Shown here in pieces: positions 56,684 through 64,000 of a DNA stretch of 64,000 bases. Source of the stretch: Flavihumibacter solisilvae (GTDB lineage Bacteria; Bacteroidota; Bacteroidia; Chitinophagales; Chitinophagaceae). The position numbers were made by a program, and so were the translations under genes. Positions within the stretch are counted from its first letter, which is position 1; every line of letters starts with the position of its first letter. The notes beneath the pieces were generated by a model, which did not search any database, had not been told where the DNA came from, and saw nothing but the letters and a program-made list of their open reading frames with translations. The DNA is taken from positions 62,001 through 126,000 of the forward strand of contig NZ_JSVC01000024.1 in NCBI RefSeq assembly GCF_000814475.1. Direction: 5' to 3'.

Positions 56684-57598
56684 ATGAGAATAGAGGGATT
56701 AATTGCAGCAACATTCAGCACGTTCAGAAAAGATGGTTCGTTAGACCTGGACCTCATCCCGTCGCTGGTGGAGAAACTTATAGAAGATGGCATCAGGGGT
56801 GTATTTATCTGTGGTACGAACGGGGAAGGACCCAACCTGACCATCGAAGAAAGAATGGCAATTACGGAAGCCTATGCGCGCGCCATCAATAAACGCATTT
56901 TATTACTTGTGCATGTGGGTCACCCATCAATAGCAGAGTCCAGGAAGCTGGCTGCACATGCGGAGAAAACCGGTGCAGATGCCATCTCATCTGTTTCCGC
57001 ATTTTACTTCAAACCGGCATCAGCGGACAATATGGTTACCTGCATGGCAGAGATCGCAGCTGCCGCGCCTAATACACCGTTCTATTATTATCACATTCCT
57101 GCACTCACCGGTGTGGCGATAGATGTGCTCGAATTCTTACACCTCGGGGAACAAAGGATCCCGACACTTGCAGGCGTAAAGTATACGGCTTCCACCCTGC
57201 ACGAATACCAGGCCTGCCTGAATTACAAGAATGGCAGGTTCGATATCCTGTTCGGCTACGACGAGATGTTACTTGGTGCACTCGCAGTGGGTGCCAAAGG
57301 CGCAATCGGCAGTACATATACATTCGCAGCATCCATTTACCTCGACATCATTGAACACTTCAATGCAGGCAGGATCGCTGAAGCGCAGGAAATGCAATAT
57401 CATTCCATCAGGATGATCCAGTGCCTTGGCAAGTACTCACCGATCCCCACCCAGAAATCAATCCTCAAACTGATGGGAATGGATCTTGGCCCCTGTCGCC
57501 TGCCCCTGGTAACACTTACTGCCGTGCAGGAAGCGGATCTGAAAAAGAACCTGGAGAAAGCGGGGTTCTTCGAACTCACTGTAACCAACGAATCATAA
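56684..57598 (+). CDS. nanA: N-acetylneuraminate lyase
   Basis: A 304-residue (beta/alpha)8 aldolase of the DapA family, cleaving N-acetylneuraminate to N-acetylmannosamine and pyruvate. Schiff-base Lys at 166 (LAGVKYT), the Tyr at about 136 in FYYYHIPALTG and GTNGEGPNL at 44-52 are at the expected places. HIPALTGV and VKYTASTLHEYQ are lyase-like, unlike the GRTGRN and GIKEA of the DapA in this window. It is a cytoplasmic enzyme, so sialic acid must be imported first; the MFS gene of the same operon can do so. Confidence 0.93.
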   Translation: MRIEGLIAATFSTFRKDGSLDLDLIPSLVEKLIEDGIRGVFICGTNGEGPNLTIEERMAITEAYARAINKRILLLVHVGHPSIAESRKLAAHAEKTGADAISSVSAFYFKPASADNMVTCMAEIAAAAPNTPFYYYHIPALTGVAIDVLEFLHLGEQRIPTLAGVKYTASTLHEYQACLNYKNGRFDILFGYDEMLLGALAVGAKGAIGSTYTFAASIYLDIIEHFNAGRIAEAQEMQYHSIRMIQCLGKYSPIPTQKSILKLMGMDLGPCRLPLVTLTAVQEADLKKNLEKAGFFELTVTNES

Positions 57599-57621
57599 AT
57601 CAACATCCCTAAATGTTTGCC

Positions 57622-59133
57622 ATGAAATGGAATCTCATACCTGTACTGCTGCTGTTCACCGGCATCGTTGCTTCCTGCAACCGTGACAAGGACGATGCCG
57701 CCAGTACCATCATCAAGCCGGTCTTTGAATCAGACAGGCAGGAAATCAGTGCGGGCGACAGCATCGTCTTCAAGGACCTGTCAGATGGTTATGTAACAAA
57801 ATGGAACTGGACATTCGCAGGAGGAACACCTGCCTCATCCAACCTTTCCAAACCAACCGTTACCTACTCAACTCCGGGCATCTATGAAGTGACACTTGAA
57901 CTCAGCAATGCCGCGAACCAGGTGGTAATTTCCAAAAAGGATTATATCCGGGTCGACTTCAACCAGGTGCAGGCAGATTTTAATGCCAGCATCCAGGCAG
58001 CTTATATTGGTGACCAGGTGGTATTCAGGGATTCGACCAGCGGTGGACCGGTAAACTGGCAGTGGGAGTTTGTGCCTGTAAGCGGGGGTACAACGCTCAC
58101 CTCAACAGAACAGAACCCCTCGCTTAGTTTTACAGACACCGGTTACTACCAGGTGAGCCTGACCGCATCCAATCCTTCTTATTCCAACAAGAAGACAAAA
58201 TCAAATTTCATCCGCATCATTGACCCCAATGCAGTGAGTGCCGATTTCAGCAGCGAAGAAAAAGCCACCTACGAAGGAGGAAGTATACAGTTTACAGACA
58301 AGTCTCTCGGTAACGTCAGCAGCTGGGAATGGAATATCGAAGGACCAGTGAACCTTACTTCAAATGAAAAGAATCCGGTGATTCAATTCACCACTCGGGG
58401 CCGCTATAAAGTTAGCCTGAAAGCTTCCAATCCAAATGCGTCCACGACGAAGACAGTTGATAACTACATCATGGTAATCCCCGGAGCAGGCCTGGCCGCC
58501 TATTTCCCATTCAACGGTAATATCCGCGATGTTGGACCGAACTCAGTCCCATCCAACTCAGTTGGCGCAGGAATCGGTTTTACAAATGCCGACAGGTTTT
58601 CACAGGCAGGCAATACTGGTACATTTAACGGTGCTACTGGTGTGATCGTAGATGATCATAATGCCATGAATTTCGGCACGGAGAATTTCAGTATCGCCTG
58701 CTGGGTTAAGACCGGCAATGCAGGCAGGATGATGATCTGGCAGGAATCAGGAAAGAACGGGACCGGCGATAACCAGGCATGGCTGCGGATGGGAGATAAT
58801 GCTACCGACCGCAGGCTGCGGTTCACTGTGGAAGATGTCAGTGGTTCATCGATCATCAATATGGGAGCTTCGGCTTTCCTTGCTGATAACCAGTGGCATC
58901 ATGTGGTTGCAGTAAGAAATGGCATGGTCACCGCTGTATATGTAGATGGTGTTGAAGTGGCGAACCGGACCACGACAAATCTGAAGTCGGTCTCCAACAG
59001 CCAGGGCTTTAAAATAGGAATCCAGGAAGGAGCCGCCTCAAACTCTTCCTTCTTTGACGGTGAAATAGACGATGTGATCATTTACCGGAAAGCATTAAGC
59101 GTTTCCGAGATCCAGGCATTGTTTAACTTGTAG
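57622..59133 (+). CDS. PKD- and LamG-domain lipoprotein, putative surface glycan-binding protein
   Basis: About 503 residues from the ATG at 57622 (MKWNLIPVLLL); Cys at 19 in GIVASCNRDKDD marks a lipoprotein. Three PKD-like Ig domains follow, each with the W-x-W-x-F/G pattern (VTKWNWTFAGG, PVNWQWEFVP, VSSWEWNIEG) and a Y-x-V-x-L-x-A-S-N strand. The C-terminal 210 residues are a concanavalin-like LamG domain (FPFNGNIRDVGPNSV, FSIACWVKTGN, GEIDDVIIYRKAL). No catalytic site is visible. It sits between lyase and mutarotase genes, so a surface binding role for sialoglycans is the best guess, and would match the additional SusE-type proteins of other loci. Confidence 0.85.
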   Translation: MKWNLIPVLLLFTGIVASCNRDKDDAASTIIKPVFESDRQEISAGDSIVFKDLSDGYVTKWNWTFAGGTPASSNLSKPTVTYSTPGIYEVTLELSNAANQVVISKKDYIRVDFNQVQADFNASIQAAYIGDQVVFRDSTSGGPVNWQWEFVPVSGGTTLTSTEQNPSLSFTDTGYYQVSLTASNPSYSNKKTKSNFIRIIDPNAVSADFSSEEKATYEGGSIQFTDKSLGNVSSWEWNIEGPVNLTSNEKNPVIQFTTRGRYKVSLKASNPNASTTKTVDNYIMVIPGAGLAAYFPFNGNIRDVGPNSVPSNSVGAGIGFTNADRFSQAGNTGTFNGATGVIVDDHNAMNFGTENFSIACWVKTGNAGRMMIWQESGKNGTGDNQAWLRMGDNATDRRLRFTVEDVSGSSIINMGASAFLADNQWHHVVAVRNGMVTAVYVDGVEVANRTTTNLKSVSNSQGFKIGIQEGAASNSSFFDGEIDDVIIYRKALSVSEIQALFNL

Positions 59134-59151
59134 AACTGATAACCGGGAAAG

Positions 59152-60228
59152 ATGCCGCCATTAAAAACAATATCCGTTATTCTAAATACACTGCTCTTGA
59201 TAACTGTGAAAACGTCGGAGGCCCAGTCGCTGCCCGAAAAGAAAGAAATGTTCAGCTGGGACTCACTTCCTTCCATTCCCGACCCCGTTGGCTTTGCCGG
59301 CTCATTTGCCGGTGTGGCAAATGAAGTGCTGATCGTTGCGGGCGGGAGTAATTTCCCAAATGGAGGCACTCCCTGGAATGGAGGCACCAAGACCTGGTAT
59401 GACAATATTTTTGTGCTGGAAAATCCCGGTGCAGCGTGGAAGAAAACGGGTAAACTTCCTTTCCCCCTGGGATATGGCGTATCGGTATCCACCCCGCAGG
59501 GATTGATGATAATTGGCGGCAGCAATGCAGCGGGACATTATTCCGATGTAATCCTGATACATTACAGGAACGGGAAGATCGGGACAGAAAAACTTCCTTC
59601 CATGCCATTCGCACTTGCAAATTCCTGCGGTGCACTTGTTGGCAACAAAATCTATGTAGCGGGAGGAATAATCAACCCTTCCTCACCTTCAACAGAGAAA
59701 CTGTTTCTGTCATTCGACCTTGAATCGAAGCGCTGGATGCAACTTCCCACATGGCCCGGACCTTCGCGAATGCTCAGTGTTGCCGGATCGGACGGGGCGG
59801 GCTTTTATCTCTTCAGCGGAACACAGCTGACAGATGGCAAACGCAGCTACCTGCAGGATGCATATTCGTTTACAGAAGATAAAGGCTGGCAGAAACTGGC
59901 CGACCTTCCCTTCCCGGTTGTAGCTGCCCCCTCACCTGCTTTCTGCGACAACGAAAAGAAGCTTTTCCTCTTTGGCGGCGATACCGGTAAGGATGCAGCT
60001 CAGGCAGCTTTTCTGAGGGAAAAGCACCCGGGCTTCAGCGATAGCATTCTAGAATATAACAGCGACAAAAATGAATGGTCTGCTGCCGGCAGGATTTATA
60101 CGAACTCTGCAACCTGGTCGCCGGTAACCACTTCGCTGGTTGTATGGGAAAACAGGGTTGTCCTTCCCGGAGGCGAAGTGCGGCCCGGAGTAAGGACACC
60201 ACGGGTATTAACTGCAACGAAAAAATGA
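59152..60228 (+). CDS. nanM: Kelch-type N-acetylneuraminate mutarotase/epimerase (NanM-like)
   Basis: A 358-residue exported Kelch protein (signal peptide about 1-24). Visible are the permuted-mutarotase features DPVGFAGSFAGVANEVLIVAGGSNFP, WYDNIFVLE, GYGVSVSTPQGLMIIGGSNAA, IYVAGGI and FCDNEKKLFLFGGDTG. NanM converts alpha- to beta-N-acetylneuraminate in the periplasm, making the transported form available quickly. Related, cyclically permuted proteins in Bacteroidota are found in sialic-acid loci. Sits between the PKD lipoprotein (18 bases) and the transporter gene (1 base). Confidence 0.87.
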   Translation: MPPLKTISVILNTLLLITVKTSEAQSLPEKKEMFSWDSLPSIPDPVGFAGSFAGVANEVLIVAGGSNFPNGGTPWNGGTKTWYDNIFVLENPGAAWKKTGKLPFPLGYGVSVSTPQGLMIIGGSNAAGHYSDVILIHYRNGKIGTEKLPSMPFALANSCGALVGNKIYVAGGIINPSSPSTEKLFLSFDLESKRWMQLPTWPGPSRMLSVAGSDGAGFYLFSGTQLTDGKRSYLQDAYSFTEDKGWQKLADLPFPVVAAPSPAFCDNEKKLFLFGGDTGKDAAQAAFLREKHPGFSDSILEYNSDKNEWSAAGRIYTNSATWSPVTTSLVVWENRVVLPGGEVRPGVRTPRVLTATKK

Positions 60229-60229
60229 A

Positions 60230-61489
60230 ATGAAGAAAGAGACAAAGTTTTATCCCTGGGTGCTGGTTGGTTTATTGTGGGTAGTAGCATTGCTGAACTA
60301 TATGGACCGGCAGATGCTGTCGACCATGAAACCATCTATGCAGGTCGACATCGTTGAGCTTGAAACGGCAACAAATTTTGGCCGGCTGATGGCCATCTTT
60401 CTCTGGATCTACGGGTTTATGAGTCCGCTTGCCGGAATGATCGCCGACAGGGTAAGCCGCAAATGGCTGATTGTCGGCAGCCTGTTCGTCTGGTCTGCAG
60501 TTACGTTCGCGATGGGTTACGCTACCACATTCAACCAGCTCTACTGCCTTCGTGCGGTGATGGGCGTTAGTGAAGCGTTGTATATACCTGCAGGACTATC
60601 ACTGATCGCCGACTTCCACTCTTCACGCACCAGGTCTTTGGCCATTGGCATTCATATGACAGGACTGTATATGGGACAGGCATTGGGGGGATTTGGCGCT
60701 ACCATTGCGGATAAATTCTCCTGGCAGCTGAGTTTCCAGTCATTCGGACTTGCGGGAATAATCTATTCAGTGATACTGGTATTATTCCTGAAAGACAGGG
60801 AAAGCCACCCGGAGCCTGCGGAGCTTGCGGTTATGCATGGTGGTAAGAGGCCTTCAGTCTTCAAAGGACTTGCGATCCTGTTACCGAATATTTCTTTCTG
60901 GCTCATCTTTTTTTACTTTTCCATCCCGAGTTTACCGGGCTGGGGAATCAAGAACTGGCTGCCCACCCTGTTCTCCGGCAACCTGCAGATCGATATGGCG
61001 AAAGCAGGGCCTTTATCTACCATTACCATTGCAGCATCGTCATTTTTAGGTGTAATTGCGGGCGGTATCCTGTCTGACCGTTGGGTGCAGAAAAATGTAA
61101 GGGGACGGATCTATACCAGCGCAATCGGGTTAGCATTAACTTTCCCTTCATTGCTCTTCGTCGGATTTGGCCACACAACCTTACATGTTATTGCCGCGGC
61201 CTTCTGTTTTGGTTTTGGCTTCGGCATGTTCGATGCCAACAATATGCCGATACTCTGTCAATTCGTTTCGTCAAAATACCGTGCAACGGCATATGGATTG
61301 ATGAATATGGGCGGAGTTTTCTCCGGCGCATTCATAACGAACTGGCTGGGTAAATCCACAGATGCAGGAAATCTTGGACGCGACTTTGCGATCCTCGCCG
61401 GCATTGTTTTGCTTGCACTCGTTATCCAGTTAACATTCCTTCGACCGAAAGCGAAAGACTACGATGAACTGAACCTTGAAAAAGCATAG
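60230..61489 (+). CDS. nanT: MFS transporter, probable sialic-acid importer
   Basis: A 419-residue twelve-helix transporter of the major facilitator superfamily. MDRQMLSTMKPSMQVDI after helix 1, GLIADFHSSRTRSLAIGIH after helix 4 (the loop motif of the sugar-acid anion porters), the central acidic/basic loop with LKDRESHPEP and SDRWVQKNVRG in the second half, a motif A-like segment. The start is one base after the mutarotase stop, so translation is likely coupled. The substrate, free N-acetylneuraminate with protons, is deduced from the operon; MFS sequence alone cannot distinguish sugar acids. Confidence 0.85.
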   Translation: MKKETKFYPWVLVGLLWVVALLNYMDRQMLSTMKPSMQVDIVELETATNFGRLMAIFLWIYGFMSPLAGMIADRVSRKWLIVGSLFVWSAVTFAMGYATTFNQLYCLRAVMGVSEALYIPAGLSLIADFHSSRTRSLAIGIHMTGLYMGQALGGFGATIADKFSWQLSFQSFGLAGIIYSVILVLFLKDRESHPEPAELAVMHGGKRPSVFKGLAILLPNISFWLIFFYFSIPSLPGWGIKNWLPTLFSGNLQIDMAKAGPLSTITIAASSFLGVIAGGILSDRWVQKNVRGRIYTSAIGLALTFPSLLFVGFGHTTLHVIAAAFCFGFGFGMFDANNMPILCQFVSSKYRATAYGLMNMGGVFSGAFITNWLGKSTDAGNLGRDFAILAGIVLLALVIQLTFLRPKAKDYDELNLEKA

Positions 61490-61492
61490 CTC

Positions 61493-63406
61493 ATGAAACG
61501 TTTCCAGACCTTGCTGTTTGTATTCCTTGTATCAATACCAACTATCTTACAAGCCTCCATAAAACTGCCGGAAATCTTTACAGACAATATGATTCTGCAG
61601 CGAAATAATCCTGTTACCATTTGGGGTTTAGCCGGGAAAAATGAAACCCTTACTCTCGTGTTCAACGGGCAACGGGTACAGGTTAAAGCTAACGGTACCG
61701 GCCAATGGGAAGCCGTGTTGAAACCGATGACACATGGCGGTCCTTTCGAGATGAGGATCAGTACTAAAAAGGAAATCATAACGCTGAAGAATATCCTGAT
61801 CGGAGATGTCTGGCTTTGCAGCGGTCAGTCGAATATGGAATGGATCCTGAAGAACACGAGAAATGCTGAACAGGAAATTGCCGCTGCAAACCATGCCGGC
61901 ATCAGGATGTTCACGGTGGCGAGAGCTATGGCCATGCAGCCACAGCAGGATCTCGCAGGCGGCGAGTGGATGGAATGCAACCCCGGCAATGCGTCAAAGT
62001 TTTCAGCAGTAGCATATTTTTTTGCGCGGAAACTTAATGAAGACCTTGGTGTGCCCATCGGGCTGATCAACAGTTCATGGGGTGGCACTAATATCCAGGC
62101 CTGGACAAGCTGGGATGTGATGGGAAGCAAAGCAGAATATAAGGAAGTTGATTTCAGCAAGATCGAACAATCCTTCGCTGAAGCGCAGCAGCGGAAGCAG
62201 GCTTTCCTTGATGCATTCAGAACTGACAAGGGGATCGAAGAAAAATGGTATGCACAGGATGGATCTTCAGCCTGGAAAAAAATAAAACTTCCCAATACTT
62301 ATGAAGGGACAGAGATAGGTGTGGTTGATGGTATTGTATGGTTCAGGAAAACGGTTGAATTACCAGATTTAACAGAAGGGAAGATGGTAACCCTGCAACT
62401 CGGTCCGATAGATGACCTTGACTCCACCTATATTAATGGCAAGCTGATTGGGACAATAAATAATCCCACCATGGCCCGCGTTTACCAGGTCCCTGCAGGT
62501 ATCTTGAAAAAAGGCAAAAACACCATCGTCGTGAAAGTAACAGATATGGGCAAGCGTGGTGGCTTTCATGGCATGGCAGAGGACCTTTTCATTGAGCACT
62601 CTGGTAAACGAATTTCACTTGCGGGCGACTGGGATTATAAAGCTTCAGTATTGTCAGGCAGTTTTGGCATTGTCGACGTGGGGCCAAATGGATTTCCATC
62701 GAGGTTATACAACGGAATGATCGCACCTGTTACCCGCTTTCGCATCAAAGGCGCGATCTGGTACCAGGGAGAGTCCAATGCCAACGAAGCTTTTAAGTAC
62801 CGGACAATGTTCCCGGAAATGATCAATGACTGGAGATCGAAGTGGAAGTATGAGTTTCCGTTTTTGTGGGTTCAACTTGCCAATTTTATGCAGGCAGACT
62901 CATTGCCGGCAGAGAGTGAATGGGCAGAATTACGGGAAGCGCAACACCAGGCGTTATCATTACCGCAAACCGGGGAAGCCGTAATAATCGATATCGGTGA
63001 AGCAAAGGATATCCATCCCCGTAATAAGCAGGATGTGGGGATGCGGCTTGCACTGGCCGCAGAAAAAGTAGCCTATCAAAAAGACATTGTGTACAGTGGC
63101 CCCGTGTTAGCCGGAATGAAAAAAGAAGGAAACAGGATCCTCCTGCAGTTTACCAACACCGGTGGCGGCCTTGTAGCGAAAGACAGGTATGGGTACCTGA
63201 AAGGATTTGCCATAGCAGGAACCGATAAGAAATTCATATGGGCAAAAGCCGAAATCAAAGGCGACAATGTGATAGTTTATAACAATACCATATCATCGCC
63301 CGTTGCAGTACGTTATGCATGGGGCGATAACCCCGATGATGCCAACCTGTATAATAAGGAAGGCCTGCCCGCTTCACCATTCAGAACAGATGGTCTTTCA
63401 AACTAA
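61493..63406 (+). CDS. Sialate O-acetylesterase
   Basis: A 637-residue exported esterase (signal MKRFQTLLFVFLVSIPTILQA). The SGNH-type domain starts with NILIGDVWLCSGQSNM, nucleophilic Ser at 113; it is interrupted by a galactose-binding-like beta domain (about 230-380, with TVELPDLTEGKMVTLQLG and FHGMAEDLFIEHS), then continues with FRIKGAIWYQGESNA (block III) and DIHPRNKQDVGMRLA (catalytic Asp-x-x-His). It removes O-acetyl groups from sialic acids, which would otherwise block the sialidase or lyase. Normal length for SASA-domain proteins. Last gene of the operon. Confidence 0.92.
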   Translation: MKRFQTLLFVFLVSIPTILQASIKLPEIFTDNMILQRNNPVTIWGLAGKNETLTLVFNGQRVQVKANGTGQWEAVLKPMTHGGPFEMRISTKKEIITLKNILIGDVWLCSGQSNMEWILKNTRNAEQEIAAANHAGIRMFTVARAMAMQPQQDLAGGEWMECNPGNASKFSAVAYFFARKLNEDLGVPIGLINSSWGGTNIQAWTSWDVMGSKAEYKEVDFSKIEQSFAEAQQRKQAFLDAFRTDKGIEEKWYAQDGSSAWKKIKLPNTYEGTEIGVVDGIVWFRKTVELPDLTEGKMVTLQLGPIDDLDSTYINGKLIGTINNPTMARVYQVPAGILKKGKNTIVVKVTDMGKRGGFHGMAEDLFIEHSGKRISLAGDWDYKASVLSGSFGIVDVGPNGFPSRLYNGMIAPVTRFRIKGAIWYQGESNANEAFKYRTMFPEMINDWRSKWKYEFPFLWVQLANFMQADSLPAESEWAELREAQHQALSLPQTGEAVIIDIGEAKDIHPRNKQDVGMRLALAAEKVAYQKDIVYSGPVLAGMKKEGNRILLQFTNTGGGLVAKDRYGYLKGFAIAGTDKKFIWAKAEIKGDNVIVYNNTISSPVAVRYAWGDNPDDANLYNKEGLPASPFRTDGLSN

Positions 63407-63479
63407 CGACGCCAATTTGGCACCATCGGCTTCATTGCTTAACGGTAAAATATCTGAAAAACCGGTTTCATTCCTATTG

Positions 63480-63513
63480 CCATCCTATAGCCATCCTATA
63501 GTCATCCTATACC
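63480..63513. repeat. Three 11-bp direct repeats
   Basis: Three near-identical 11-base units CATCCTATAGC, CATCCTATAGT and CATCCTATACC in a row from 63481 to 63513, preceded by a related CATTCCTATTGC. The spacing is close to one helical turn, so a protein could meet all units on one face. They lie 74 bases after the esterase stop and 173 bases before the next start; the 280-base gap holds no gene. Confidence 0.8.
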
Positions 63514-63686
63514 CAGGGTTCTCCCAGGTCTGCCCCCTGATTTCTTACTGACTATATGACACAGGCTATCTCCGGAATAATCGTTTTTCGCTAAATTTAA
63601 TCACAGCACTCACCTTTCCCCCGTCATCGACTACCGGCAATCAATGATTGGCTGTTATCAAAACTGTTGTATTTAAACAGCAACTG

Positions 63687-64000
63687 ATGAAACGGGGACA
63701 AATAACAATCCTGGCATTTTTAATATTGTTCTCTTTTACAGGCATGGCCCAGCATGATGATGCCGAGCTGGCAAAGAAACTCGCCAATCCTGTATCCTCG
63801 CTGATCAGCGTTCCCTTCCAGAACAACACCGACTATGGTATTGGAGACCTAAATGGTTCACGCAATACAATGAACATCCAGCCGGTTGTGCCCTTGTCAC
63901 TTACCAAAGATTATAACCTGATCATCAGGATCATCATGCCCGTTACCACACAGTATAATATCACTGGGCCCGGTGAAAAGCAGGCGGGCCTGGGTGATTT
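63687..64000 (+). CDS. Exported outer-membrane-type protein, 5' part
   Basis: Open from the ATG at 63687 to the window edge (104 codons). It begins with MKRGQITILAFLILFSF, a signal peptide ending in FTGMAQ, and continues AELAKKLANPVSSLISVPFQNNTDYGIG and MNIQPVVPLSLTKDYNLIIRIIMPV, alternating strands of a beta-barrel as in the phenol-MetA-type transporter-like proteins of Bacteroidota. The rest is outside the window. Whether it belongs to the sialic-acid locus is unclear; 280 bases and a repeat separate them. Confidence 0.65.
   Translation, partial: MKRGQITILAFLILFSFTGMAQHDDAELAKKLANPVSSLISVPFQNNTDYGIGDLNGSRNTMNIQPVVPLSLTKDYNLIIRIIMPVTTQYNITGPGEKQAGLGD

Noticed and set aside
59152-60228. Galactose-oxidase function for the Kelch proteins at 32.0 and 59.2 kb
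   Set aside because: No copper-radical Cys-Tyr pair is visible, and the second fits the NanM-like mutarotase family by motif and context.

Overview
The window looks like chromosomal DNA of a Bacteroidota bacterium, most likely Chitinophagaceae or a close relative. The clues are a SusC/SusD pair, promoters of the TTTG-N19-21-TAnnTTTG type, type III glutamine synthetase, a ComA-type phosphosulfolactate synthase, a DUF4270 lipoprotein, a LytS/LytT-type two-component pair and many short lipoproteins. Assignment to family is inference; no rRNA gene is present to settle it.

From 1 to about 37 kb most genes are housekeeping: the end of rdgB, an ECF sigma factor with a membrane partner, a thioesterase, a TPR-comA-aroE unit, yidC, pyrG, a dienelactone hydrolase, proC, hldD, purL, a glycosyltransferase, glnN (GSIII), an FtsX-type permease, cmk, clpC, a STAS protein with rnz, a cell-envelope cluster (CBM48-like esterase, outer-membrane protein, DUF4270 lipoprotein), a Kelch lipoprotein, a LytS/LytT pair, dapA, accA and tRNA-Asp. 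Seven intrinsic terminators and one tRNA promoter can be read directly.

From 37 to 48.5 kb come accessory envelope genes: an exported beta-carbonic anhydrase, a small exported acidic protein, a complete RND efflux operon (adaptor, pump, outer-membrane channel), a chromate-transporter family protein, a DUF998-like and a FUSC-like membrane protein, an NTF2-like protein, and an AraC-type regulator that appears to be the truncated end of a hybrid two-component regulator.

From 48.6 to 63.4 kb lies a compact sialic-acid utilization locus: a FadR-type GntR regulator followed by susC, susD, two sialidases, N-acetylneuraminate lyase, a PKD/LamG lipoprotein, a NanM-like Kelch mutarotase, an MFS transporter and a sialate O-acetylesterase, with gaps of 1 to 37 bases. 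The likely flow is: esterase and sialidases release sialic acid from host-type glycans, SusCD carries products across the outer membrane, the mutarotase gives the anomer used by the transporter, and the lyase cleaves the sugar to ManNAc and pyruvate. ManNAc epimerase and kinase genes are not in the window. Two perfect palindromes sharing a GTNNNAC core sit exactly on the predicted promoters of the regulator and of susC, a simple model for autoregulation and repression. The window ends inside a new outer-membrane protein gene preceded by three 11-bp direct repeats.
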